DNA of 35,241 nucleotides. Origin: Prevotella sp. UBA3288 (GTDB lineage Bacteria; Bacteroidota; Bacteroidia; Bacteroidales; Bacteroidaceae). Made by a program: the position numbers and the translations under genes. Where the stretch lies: assembly GCA_002361655.1 (NCBI GenBank), contig DETM01000048.1, positions 4,058-39,298 of the forward strand, in the 5' to 3' direction. Position 1 is the stretch's first letter, and the number at the start of each line of letters is the position of its first letter. The notes beneath the pieces were generated by a model. It saw only the letters and a list, made by a program, of their open reading frames with translations, was not told the DNA's origin and made no database searches. Positions 17,801 through 28,000 of the stretch are shown here, one piece after another.

Positions 17801-18564
17801 CCCACACGGTGTTCGCACCGCAGGACCTGAAAGCCGTCAGTCCGGCACGTCCGCTTCCCGTACTGGTGTGGGGCAATGGTGCCTGCACCAATTCGCCCTG
17901 GGAGCATTTCAAGTTCCTCAACGAGATTGCTTCTCACGGCTATATCGTCATAGCCACAGGTTATATCCCCATGAAGGAAGAGCCCTACAACGGTCCGATG
18001 TCAACGGCTGCACAGCAGATAGAGTCCATCGACTGGGTCATCGCCCAGAATGCCGACCCGCAGTCGCCCTATTATCAGAAGATAGACACCGGGCACATCT
18101 GTGCCTCCGGCATGTCGTGCGGCGGACTGCAGACGCTCTACAACTGTGCCGACCCGCGCATCACCACCCTGATGATCTGCAACAGCGGTCTGTTTAAACG
18201 TGAAAATGCCGCACAGGCTGTGGGGGGGATGCCGATGCCGCCGAAGAGCAAGTTGACCGACATAAGGGTGCCCATCATCTACATTCTGGGCGGCAAGACC
18301 GACATCGCCTATGAGAATGGTATGGACGACTTTCATCGTATAGACCATGTGCCGGCCTGTGCCGTCAACTACCCTGTGGGACATGGCGGCACCTATCGTC
18401 AGCCCCATGGCGGCGAGTTTACGGTGCCTGCCTTGGCATGGCTCGACTGGCAACTGAAGGGCGACCGTCAGGCAGCGAAGATCTTCGTGGGCGACGACTG
18501 CGGCTTGCTGAAGCGTAAGGATTGGACTATCGAGAAGAATCAGTTGTTTATGTCTATTAAATAA
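14887..18564 (+). CDS. Multi-catalytic fusion: GH43 - CBM6 - GH43 - CBM6 - alpha/beta hydrolase esterase
   Basis: This 1225-residue secreted protein has signal peptide MNKKILLTAALTLTVGAAMA. The first GH43 domain (about 22-350) shows Asp32 ('TSDPAPMV'), Asp149 ('DHIDPTVM') and Glu226 ('YVEGPWLMK'). CBM6-like module 1 (about 356-492, 'NPYRRVEAETMA' to 'NFDWWEFGG') follows. The second GH43 domain (about 498-795) has Asp508 ('TADPSPLV'), Asp633 ('NDIDPTVF') and Glu680 ('YQEGPWLYK'). CBM6-like module 2 (about 798-938) begins with the same 'NPYRRVEAETMAW'. The last domain (about 960-1205) is an alpha/beta hydrolase of the dienelactone-hydrolase/PET-hydrolase fold with Ser1077 in 'GMSCGG' and a candidate His1166 in 'VGHGGTY'. 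Cooperative arabinose removal and ester cleavage on xylan is inferred. There is no secretion tail. Only the first GH43 carries two in-frame palindromic insertions. The start is ATG 14887 after the intergenic repeat. Confidence 0.85.
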   Translation: MNKKILLTAALTLTVGAAMAQNPFVQTWYTSDPAPMVHGDRLYVYTGHDEDGADFFWMQEWRVYSTEDMVNWQDHGSPLALESFSWADDRAWAAQTIERNGKFYWYVCAHSRLSKGMAIGVAVSDSPTGPFRDAIGKPLYENGSWDHIDPTVMIEDIPLSPSEGGGTRQQAWIMWGNPQVYYAKLNDDMISIDGEVKKLPMTEEAFGSPAMNQREKGKKYKDSYVEGPWLMKAPLLSTVGTSKASPRGGSERAYHLLYAAGGVPEHISYSTAPSPEGPWTYAGEIMPLSDTKSFTNHCGVADYKGHSYFFYHTGKLPGGGGFGRSVAVEEFKYNADGSFPTILPTDEGVNPIATFNPYRRVEAETMAFSKGVKTEQHATPGEGNGLQVYVTDIHNGDYIKLQNVAFGNKTPRTFTARVASGLRGGAIEVRLDSLGGELLGTLRVTGTGGWEQWQTQTVDLRAIARGTHDLYFVFTGRKGPKLFNFDWWEFGGLEQVNMPLFQTKFTADPSPLVVGDTLFVYTSHDASPEEIPDLNEKNSAGFFMYDWLLWSTTDMVNWTCHGAVASLKDFAWRSRDNGGWAIQTVERNGKYYLYAPLHGHGIGVLVADSPYGPFKDPLGEPLVWQKEHWNDIDPTVFIDDDGQAYMYWGNPHTYWVKLNDDMISVKGEITQLPHIEHYQEGPWLYKRNNKYYLAYASTCCPEALGYAMSDSPEGPWSPKGYIMRPTPRDRGNHPGICDYKGHSYVFGQNYDLMHLDLWEHHERRSVSATEITYNADGTIQEVPYWLDQKPLQQLEWLNPYRRVEAETMAWGYGLKTAKMGIENTGVVNDMPMSTGRVNMYVYDINDDEYIRMRGVDFGQGAKSFSLQAAATGSCTVTLRTDAPDGAAIATIKVGKTGSLEKYRDFTAKASGAAGVHDLYICFSQVNGEVRLDSWQFTPAKGQPAVLGKSLIVEDGGTGPVKVVMKEEPTLPAHTVFAPQDLKAVSPARPLPVLVWGNGACTNSPWEHFKFLNEIASHGYIVIATGYIPMKEEPYNGPMSTAAQQIESIDWVIAQNADPQSPYYQKIDTGHICASGMSCGGLQTLYNCADPRITTLMICNSGLFKRENAAQAVGGMPMPPKSKLTDIRVPIIYILGGKTDIAYENGMDDFHRIDHVPACAVNYPVGHGGTYRQPHGGEFTVPALAWLDWQLKGDRQAAKIFVGDDCGLLKRKDWTIEKNQLFMSIK
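15365..15383. repeat. GC-rich palindrome inserted in frame in GH43 domain 1 (first)
   Basis: CCCCCTC (15365-15371) / GAGGGGG (15377-15383) with a 5-base loop encodes part of 'IPLSPSEGGGTRQ'. The paralogous second GH43 domain of the same protein goes directly from 'TVFIDDD' to 'GQAYMYWGNP' without this segment. Confidence 0.75.
15605..15635. repeat. GC-rich palindrome inserted in frame in GH43 domain 1 (second)
   Basis: CCTCCCC (15617-15623) / GGGGAGG (15626-15632) is nested in an alternative pairing GAACCTC (15605-15611) / GAGGTTC (15629-15635). It encodes 'TSKASPRGGSE', absent at the equivalent site of the second GH43 domain ('KRNNKYYLAYAS'). Confidence 0.75.
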
Positions 18565-18620
18565 TAGAATATATACAGAAAGGAAATAATATAAAGAAGA
18601 AAGGGTATATTCAGAAAGAA

Positions 18621-20564
18621 ATGAAACGTATTATCTTGTTGACATTGACCGCCCTGCTGATGCCTTTGGCCGGTATGGCGCAACTATCGCAGAATCCGGA
18701 TAAGTTCCTGGGAAATATCACTACCGACTGGCCCGGAAGCATGAACTACGACGGTTTTATCTATTCCGACTACTGGAATCAGGTGACACCCGAGAATGGT
18801 ACTAAGTGGGGCACCGTCGAGGGCACCCGCAACTCCTATTACTGGGGTGGGGCTGACCCGGCCTATAACTATGCCAAGCAGAAAGGCTTCCCTTTCAAGT
18901 TCCACTGTCTGGTGTGGGGCTATCAGTATCCCGGGTGGCTGAAGAACCTCTCCGCCGAGGAGAAATATAAGGCTGTGGTGAAATGGATGGACACGGTCAA
19001 GAAGAAATATCCGAACCTGGAGATAATCGACGTGGTCAACGAGGCTGTCGGCAACCACCAGCCCGACACTTATGTGATGCGTGAAGCCCTGGGCGGCAAC
19101 GGTAAGACAGGCTACGACTGGATTATCCGTGCCTTCGAGATGGCCCATGAACGCTGGCCGAACGCCATACTGATCTACAACGACTTCAATACGTTCAACT
19201 ACGATACCGATGGCTTCATAGAACTGGTGCGCACCCTGCGTGATGCCGGTGCACCTATCGATGCCTACGGCTGTCAGAGTCACGACCTGGGCGGTATGCC
19301 GCAGGCCAACTTCAAGACGGTGATGGCCAAGATTCAGAATGCACTGAAGATGCCGATGTATATCACCGAGTATGATATCGGCGACACCAATGATGCTAAC
19401 CAGAAGTGGAACTTCCAGCAGCACTTCCCCGTGATGTGGGAGGCCGACTATTGTGCCGGCGTCACCCTCTGGGGCTGGTTCTACGGCCACACCTGGATCA
19501 AGGACAATAACACCGGCGAGAGCGGTATCTCCGGCCTGATTAAGAACAAGCAGGAGCGCTCGGCCCTGACGTGGCTGCGTGAGTATATGCAGACCGACAA
19601 GGCAAAGACGGCCAAGAGTCCGTTCCCCGGTATGAAGAAGGAAGCCTCGGTCTATGTGAAGCCGCAGGCCCTGTTGGTCAATACCGGCAAGGAGATGACC
19701 ATCGACGTGACGGCCAAGATGCGCACCAAGACGGTCGAGAGCGTAGCCCTTTATGTGAATAATGTGCTTGCTCAGACTGTGAAGGAAGCCCCCTATACCT
19801 TTACTTATAAGCCGACCACTGCGCAGAAGTACAACCTGAAGGCTGTGGTGACCACCACCGACGGTACCAAGTATGAGCGTCTGTCGGGCTTCACCGCTAC
19901 CAACAACTATATTCCTCAGGAGGGTGATGTGCTGACGGTGACAGACCGTCTGACCACCATCTCCGCCGGTAAGACCTTTGCCATCGTCAACGAGGAAGAC
20001 GGCAAAGCCCTCTATGGCATCAACGAACAGAACCTGGGCTACGACACCTACGACAAGGCTTTCGCAGAGACCAATAGCGGCTATCTGTTCAAACTGGTCA
20101 ACAGTAGCGTGTCGGGCAAATACCTGCTCCGCCTCATCACACCGCAAAACGCCGAATACAACATCTGGGGCTACCCCGGCTATCTCAACTCGCAGCCCGT
20201 CAACGGCAACTGCTGTTTCATCTTGGGCAACACGGTGAAGAGCAACGGCCAGGACATCGTCAATGGAGCCGTCTGGGATATCCAGTATGTGGCCGGCAAG
20301 GGATTCTCGCTGAAGAATGTCGGCACCGGGAAATACCTGAAGACCAACGACACGGCCAAATACGATGAACCGACCTATTTTACGTTTGCCACGCTGGGCT
20401 ATCAGCCCACGGGCATTGTGGCTCCCATGGCCTCTCGTCCCTTACCGCTCACCCCATCAACCGTCTATAGCCTGCAGGGCGTGAAAGTAGGCACCGCTGA
20501 CTGCTGGGAGCGTTTGCCAAAGGGCATATATATCGTCGATGGTAAGAAAAAAATGAAGCGCTAA
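18621..20564 (+). CDS. GH10 endo-xylanase with Ig-like domain and secretion tail
   Basis: This 647-residue protein has signal peptide MKRIILLTLTALLMPLAGMA. The GH10 TIM barrel (about 25-345) shows 'VTPENGTKWG', 'HCLVWG', acid/base Glu141 in 'DVVNEAV' and nucleophile Glu250 in 'YITEYDIG'. GH10 enzymes cut beta-1,4 xylan backbones; the 'ITEYD' form (usually ITELD) and the short N-terminal half suggest a divergent subgroup. Residues about 358-435 form an Ig-like domain ('VALYVNNVLAQTVKEAPYTF') similar to that in the esterase at 10853. Residues 440-600 are a beta-rich region with 'GKYLLRLITPQN' and 'GKYLKTND' resembling ricin-like or mannose-binding folds. The tail is 'VYSLQGVKV...GIYIVDGKKKMKR'. 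It starts 56 bases after the GH43 fusion gene; no separate promoter is obvious. Confidence 0.85.
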   Translation: MKRIILLTLTALLMPLAGMAQLSQNPDKFLGNITTDWPGSMNYDGFIYSDYWNQVTPENGTKWGTVEGTRNSYYWGGADPAYNYAKQKGFPFKFHCLVWGYQYPGWLKNLSAEEKYKAVVKWMDTVKKKYPNLEIIDVVNEAVGNHQPDTYVMREALGGNGKTGYDWIIRAFEMAHERWPNAILIYNDFNTFNYDTDGFIELVRTLRDAGAPIDAYGCQSHDLGGMPQANFKTVMAKIQNALKMPMYITEYDIGDTNDANQKWNFQQHFPVMWEADYCAGVTLWGWFYGHTWIKDNNTGESGISGLIKNKQERSALTWLREYMQTDKAKTAKSPFPGMKKEASVYVKPQALLVNTGKEMTIDVTAKMRTKTVESVALYVNNVLAQTVKEAPYTFTYKPTTAQKYNLKAVVTTTDGTKYERLSGFTATNNYIPQEGDVLTVTDRLTTISAGKTFAIVNEEDGKALYGINEQNLGYDTYDKAFAETNSGYLFKLVNSSVSGKYLLRLITPQNAEYNIWGYPGYLNSQPVNGNCCFILGNTVKSNGQDIVNGAVWDIQYVAGKGFSLKNVGTGKYLKTNDTAKYDEPTYFTFATLGYQPTGIVAPMASRPLPLTPSTVYSLQGVKVGTADCWERLPKGIYIVDGKKKMKR

Positions 20565-20640
20565 TCTGCCTCGTTAGTCAGCATGCAACCTCTAAAAAAG
20601 AATATGATACATGCCTGTAGGGCTGTTAATGCGAAATTAA

Positions 20641-22680
<2,040 letters not shown>

Positions 22681-22795
22681 GTCTATGAGCCCCTATGAGC
22701 CTATGAGCCCATGAGCCCCATGAGCCCCATGTGCCCAATATGCCCTATTAGCCCCATATGCCCTATTAGCCCAATAACAACAACCCCAAATAGCA
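22681..22795 (+). repeat. Intergenic tandem repeat 'atgagcccc'-type
   Basis: After the CE6-CE1 stop, units such as 'atgagcccc', 'atgagcct' and then 'atatgccctattagcccc' repeat about nine times up to the next ATG at 22796. The array differs in sequence from the 'ttgagaattgag' arrays but occupies the same kind of position. The overlapping reading frame at 22711-23004 is an artefact of the repeat plus the shadow frame of the next gene. Confidence 0.85.
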
Positions 22796-24988
22796 ATGAA
22801 ACAGATTACAACACTCGCCCTTGCTGCTGCCCTGACACTGGGCAGTACAACTATCTGGGCACAAACCGGACTGAAAGATGCCTACAAAGACTATTTTATG
22901 ATAGGTGTCGCCGTCAACCTGCGCAACGTGTCGAATGCCGACCAGCAGACGCTCATCAAGAACGAGTTCAACAGCATCACGGCCGAAAACGACATGAAAC
23001 CTGAGCCCACCGAACCGCGTGAAGGCCAATTCAATTGGCAGAATGCCGATAGAATCGCTTATTTCTGTCGGCAAAACAATATCAAACTGCGCGGCCACTG
23101 TCTGATGTGGCACTCGCAGATCGGACGGTGGATGTTGGAAGACAACCCCACGAAAGAGGTCTTCTATGCTCGTATGAAGAACCATATCCAGGCTATTGTG
23201 ACCCGATACAAGGATGTGGTCTATTGCTGGGATGTGGTCAACGAGGCCATCAGCGACGACCCCAATGCAAAGGATCCCTATCGCCAAAGTGCGATGTATA
23301 AACTCTGCGGCGACGAATTTATCGCCAAGGCTTTCCAGTATGCCCGTGAGGCTGACCCCAACGCCCTGCTGTTCTACAACGACTACAGCACCGTCGATGC
23401 TCATAAACGGGAACGTATATATAATATGGTGAAGAAGATGAAGGCTGCCGGCGTACCTATCGATGGCATTGGCATGCAGGGCCACTATAATATCTACTTC
23501 CCCACCGAGCAGCAACTCGACTCGGCAATCGTCCGCTTCAAGGAGATTGTCGACCATATCCACGTCACCGAACTCGACGTCCGTGTCAACGAGGAGATGG
23601 GCGGTCAGTTGCAGTTCAGTCGTGAGGGCGTCACCGTCACCGACTCGGTCAAGCAGCACCTGGCTGACCAATACGCACGTATCTTCCGAGTCTTCCGCAA
23701 GCATGCCGATGTCATTGACTGCGTCACCTTCTGGAATCTTGGCGACCGCGACTCGTGGCTTGGTGCCGCCAACTATCCCCTGCCTTTCGACACCGACTAT
23801 AAGCCAAAGAAAGCCTACGAGTATATACACGACATGAAGGCCCCGCTGTGGCAGATGCCCAAGAAACCGGCACGCAAGCCCCGTAACCGACGTCAGGCTG
23901 ACCAGCGTCCTCCCTTCAATCCAGATATGGCTTTCCCAGAAAAGGATGGTGTGAAGGAAGACTTCAAACCCTCTGTGAAGAACCAGCCCGGACAGCAGTT
24001 CCCGATGGTCAACTCACAGGGCGTGGTCCGCTTCCGCGTGGAAATTCCAGAGGCACAGTCTGTCACTGTCAGCCTCGGCTTGGGCGGACAGGGGGGCACC
24101 AAGTTGCACCGGGCCTACGACAACTCATGGGTCGGACAAACGGTAGGTCCGATGGACGAAGGCTTCCACTACTACCACCTGACCGTCGATGGCGGCACGC
24201 TCAACGACCCCGGCGCTCAGAACTATTATGGCTCTTGCCGGTGGGAGAGCGGTATCGAGATTCCCGCCCACGACCAGGACTTCTATGCCGAGAAGAATGT
24301 CGCTCACGGCCAGGTGAGCCAGGTGCTCTTCTGGAGCGAGAGCACTAAGAGCCTCAGACGTGCCTTCGTCTATCTGCCTCCCACCTACGGTCAGAACAAG
24401 AAGGAGCGCTTCCCTGTGCTCTACCTGCAGCATGGTTGGGGTGAGAACGAGTATGCCTGGAGCAACCAGGGCCATGCCAACCTCATCATGGACAACCTTC
24501 TGGCCGAAGGAAAGACCAAACCTTTCATCATCGTGATGACTTACGGCATGACCAACGATGTGCGCTTTGGTGGCATTGGCCAGTTCACCGCAAAAGAGTT
24601 CGAGACCGTCCTCGTCGACGAATTGGTGCCATACATAGACAGCCACTTCAGTACCATCGCCAAGAAGGAGGGCCGTGCCATGGCCGGCCTCTCGATGGGT
24701 GGCATCGAGACTAAACTCATCACCCTGCGCCGTCCCGAGGTGTTCGGCTACTATGGTCTGCTAAGCGGCGGACAGTATGAGCCTGCCGACATCAAGACCA
24801 AGAATCAGGTGCGCCTCATCTTCCAGAGTTGTGGCTCCAAGGAGCGTCCCGACGGCATCCGTCAGTCGACAGAGGCACTGAAGGCTGCCGGCATTAATGC
24901 CGTCGGCTACGTCTCAGAGGGCACTGCACATGAGTTCCTTACATGGCGCCGCAGCCTTCGCGAGATGGCTCCTCTCCTTTTTAGATAA
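22796..24988 (+). CDS. Bifunctional GH10 xylanase - CE1 feruloyl esterase (Xyn10D-Fae1A type)
   Basis: This 730-residue protein has a signal peptide (residues 1-22, ending WAQ). The GH10 domain (about 25-350) shows 'ITAENDMKPE', 'GHCLMWHSQ', acid/base Glu150 in 'WDVVNEAI' and nucleophile Glu259 in 'HVTELDV'. A basic Pro-rich linker (355-395) leads to an E-set module (about 405-490). The CE1 esterase domain (about 500-730) has Ser633 in 'GLSMGG' and His712 in 'GTAHEFLTWRR'. The domain order equals the characterised Xyn10D-Fae1A of Prevotella ruminicola 23, a xylanase/ferulic acid esterase, so the symbol could be xyn10D-fae1A, but orthology needs a search. Its CE1 half is homologous to that of the preceding gene, suggesting domain duplication. 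No secretion tail is present. Confidence 0.9.
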   Translation: MKQITTLALAAALTLGSTTIWAQTGLKDAYKDYFMIGVAVNLRNVSNADQQTLIKNEFNSITAENDMKPEPTEPREGQFNWQNADRIAYFCRQNNIKLRGHCLMWHSQIGRWMLEDNPTKEVFYARMKNHIQAIVTRYKDVVYCWDVVNEAISDDPNAKDPYRQSAMYKLCGDEFIAKAFQYAREADPNALLFYNDYSTVDAHKRERIYNMVKKMKAAGVPIDGIGMQGHYNIYFPTEQQLDSAIVRFKEIVDHIHVTELDVRVNEEMGGQLQFSREGVTVTDSVKQHLADQYARIFRVFRKHADVIDCVTFWNLGDRDSWLGAANYPLPFDTDYKPKKAYEYIHDMKAPLWQMPKKPARKPRNRRQADQRPPFNPDMAFPEKDGVKEDFKPSVKNQPGQQFPMVNSQGVVRFRVEIPEAQSVTVSLGLGGQGGTKLHRAYDNSWVGQTVGPMDEGFHYYHLTVDGGTLNDPGAQNYYGSCRWESGIEIPAHDQDFYAEKNVAHGQVSQVLFWSESTKSLRRAFVYLPPTYGQNKKERFPVLYLQHGWGENEYAWSNQGHANLIMDNLLAEGKTKPFIIVMTYGMTNDVRFGGIGQFTAKEFETVLVDELVPYIDSHFSTIAKKEGRAMAGLSMGGIETKLITLRRPEVFGYYGLLSGGQYEPADIKTKNQVRLIFQSCGSKERPDGIRQSTEALKAAGINAVGYVSEGTAHEFLTWRRSLREMAPLLFR

Positions 24989-25030
24989 TAGTGATACGCT
25001 GACAATAAAAGTTGAGACAACTACAAAAAC

Positions 25031-25084
25031 AGGTCTTTGGGATTCTTCGTAATTTTGCAGCAGAATTCTAAAGACCTTTTTTTT
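25031..25084 (+). terminator. Terminator-like hairpin directly before the GH98 start codon
   Basis: AGGTCTTT (25031-25038) pairs with AAAGACCT (25070-25077) across a 31-base loop and is followed by T residues (25077-25084) that abut ATG 25085. The loop contains a -7 box. It could end the upstream GH10-CE1 transcript or act as a leader structure of the GH98 transcript. Confidence 0.5.
25050..25057 (+). promoter_or_regulatory. -7 box (TAATTTTG) upstream of the GH98 gene
   Basis: TAATTTTG matches TAnnTTTG, 28 bases before ATG 25085, implying a very short leader. A TTTG at 25036-25039 is too close to serve as a normal -33 box. The position rules against the in-frame start at 25037. Confidence 0.55.
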
Positions 25085-28000
25085 ATGCAACAAAAAATCT
25101 ACTCCCTATGCATCGCTCTGCTGATGCTCTTCTTTGTTGGAAACAACCTCTCGGCACAGCAGCGCCGACCCATAGACAGCCAACATCCTATGTGGCTCAT
25201 TCATATTGACGTGTGGAACTCGGCCGACCCGCAGAAAATTATCGACCTCATTCCCGCCGACATCAAGCCGTATGTGGTGATGAACCTCTCGCTGTCGTGC
25301 CAGTTCGACACAAAGACCGGCATGTATCGTATGCCTCGCAATGCCGTCCGTACCTACAAGTCGTGGGCGTCAGTATGCCAGTTGAACAACATGTGGTTCA
25401 CCTGTCAGCCGGCCAGCGGTGGTCATACCCACATTCAGGATAACGACCTGGAGACTTTTGAATATTTCTTTAAGACCTATCCTAACTTCTTGGGGTGGAA
25501 CTATGCCGAGCAGTTCTGGGCTTTCGGTGATGCCGGCGACCTGAGTTCGCAGACGGCTGCCAGTCGTTGGGCTCTTTTTGCCAATTTGGTGGAGATGTCG
25601 CACAAGTACGGCGGTTTCCTCACTGTCAGTTGGTGTGGTGGCGACTATCACATGAGTACCAACCCCATGGGCGAACTGAAGGCCGACAAGCGATTCCTGG
25701 CGGCTTGTAAGAACTACCCCGAGGCCATCCTCTTCCTCTATAAATATACGCACTCCAGCAGTTTCTATAATAATGAGAGCATCTGCTGGGGGCCCTTCGT
25801 CTCCGGTCTGGCCAAAAACTACGGCGTGCGCTACGACAATTGCGGCTGGAATGATATGACCGCCAAACTAGTGGGCGAGAACAAGTGTAAGTATCCCGGT
25901 TCAGCCGGCATCGGTACCGTCATGGAGCAGACCTGCGTCAACGGCGGTGCGGTCTGGGACGGCCCGGAACTGATCTGGACCGAGGATTTCCAGAATCAGT
26001 GGGACTCTACGGTCGACGGCTATACACGCCGCAACTGGGGCACCTTCGACAACTTCAAGGGAATCTGGATTGACATGTGGCGCCGCATCATCAACGGCAC
26101 CATGTATATACCCACCCGCGAAGAGGTGGTGAAGAAGACGAAGGTCGTGGTGGTCAACGACCTGCCTATCAGCAATGGCTATTCGTCGTACACATCGTGG
26201 GACGACCTCTACAATGGTCTCTACCTGCAGACCGACCCTGCCAACCAGAAGAAGGAGGCACGTCATAACTACGGCCAGTGGTACAACAACCTCTGCTACT
26301 TCAAGTCCACAGGACGCTATGGTGCCGTTCCCATCGTCATCGGCCTGTACGACGACCTGGCCAAGTCGATTCCTGTTCAGGTGAAACGCTCCAACTATAC
26401 GTCACGCTGGGGCACGGAGGCTAAGAAGCAGGCAGACTTCAATGCGCAGTATCCTGAGGTCAGCAAGGGTGACCTCTATGTCAACCGCTATCGCAACCAA
26501 CTGGTCACCTATACACCCTACACCTATCTGAACGGCAAGAAGACGGCATCGGCCGAGGTGCCTTTGCAGTACAATACCTGTGAGTCGATGCGTCTCGTCT
26601 GGGGTAAACTTTCTAGCGGCGTTATCCGCGAGTATGACAACCATATTGACTTCTATCTGAACAATTATCGCAGCGACTCCACGACTATCCAGACCGATTC
26701 GATCATCGTGAAGGGAGTCACCTCTCAGCCGGCATATAAGCGGACGGCCCACGCTACAGGAGCAGCCGGGCAGTCGTCTACGGTCGTGGCAAATTACGAT
26801 GCCGAGCGTCAGGAGTTTCGGGTGGCTGTTAAGCACATGGGACCGGTGACGGTCACAATCAGTTGCACCGGCGCAGGCACCGACAGGCTGACCGATGTAT
26901 TGCCGGCAGAGCATGTGGCCACGCCCCAGCAGCCGGCTCCTTTCAAGGGCCCAATCATTATCGAAGCCGAAGATATGGATCGCAAGAGTGTAGACCACAA
27001 ACTGACCAATTCGGGATGGTGGGCTCAGGAGTACAAAGACTTTGCTGGTCTGGGCTTTATCATGACGCAGGCCAACACCAACAGTGCCCTCCGCCATCAG
27101 TTGAGGTTGGACGAGGGTGGAAAGTACAACATCCGGGTGCGCTACTGCCGGAGTAACAAGGCCGGCAACATGCGGGTGACCGTCAATGGCGCTGCACAGG
27201 ACATCGCTTTCGAGAAGGTCAATATCAACGACTGGCGCGAAGCGGTGGTTCCTGTTACCCTCAATGCCGGTACCAACACCTTCATCCTTCAGAACTCGGG
27301 TGCTATCCAGGCGACCATCGACCAGATTATCTACGAGCCGGAAGGCACGCCCAAAGAGAAGTTCAAGGTGAAGATGCGCGACGCTGACTTCGGTGCCGTC
27401 GTGGCCGATGTCGACTCGGCTGAGGCCGGACAGACCGTTCATCTGACCATCACACCCGACGAGGGCTATGCCATCAAGGCACTCAATGTGGTCAACTCCA
27501 TCTTCTTCACTCAGGGTAAGACCATCGCTATTGACAAGGATGCAATCGAGGCTTCATTCGTCATGCCTGACGACAATGTGACCATACAGCCCGTGTTCTA
27601 CGACAAGGCGGCCGTCCACGCTCTCGACTTTACCGATGTGGCCAGTGGAGCACTACCCGAGGGGTGGCGCACCACCGATGGCGGCGACGTGCGCAACTAT
27701 CCCACCTCGAATGGCAGCGGACCGCGTACCTTTGCCGGATTGACCGGCTATCAGGGCAAGGCACTCTACTGGCGTACGACCAGTGCCGAATACGGTCGGC
27801 TCGCCAACTATCCGCTGACACTCGAGCCAGGCAAATACCAACTCGTCTTCGTCATGGCAGCATGGAAGGGTGCACCGACCTATCAGGCAAAAATTCTGAG
27901 CAGCAGCGGGACCACCATCAAGTTGTCTGCCACACTCACGGCCAAACCCAACCTCGAAGGCAATGCTGCGGGCGATATCTCAGCGGCTGTGCGCAATACC

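Noticed and set aside
22711..23004. 97-codon plus-strand frame over the tandem repeat
   Set aside because: Its first part is the 'atgagcccc' repeat and the rest is a shadow frame of the GH10-CE1 gene; the peptide is low-complexity Pro/Met/Ser.
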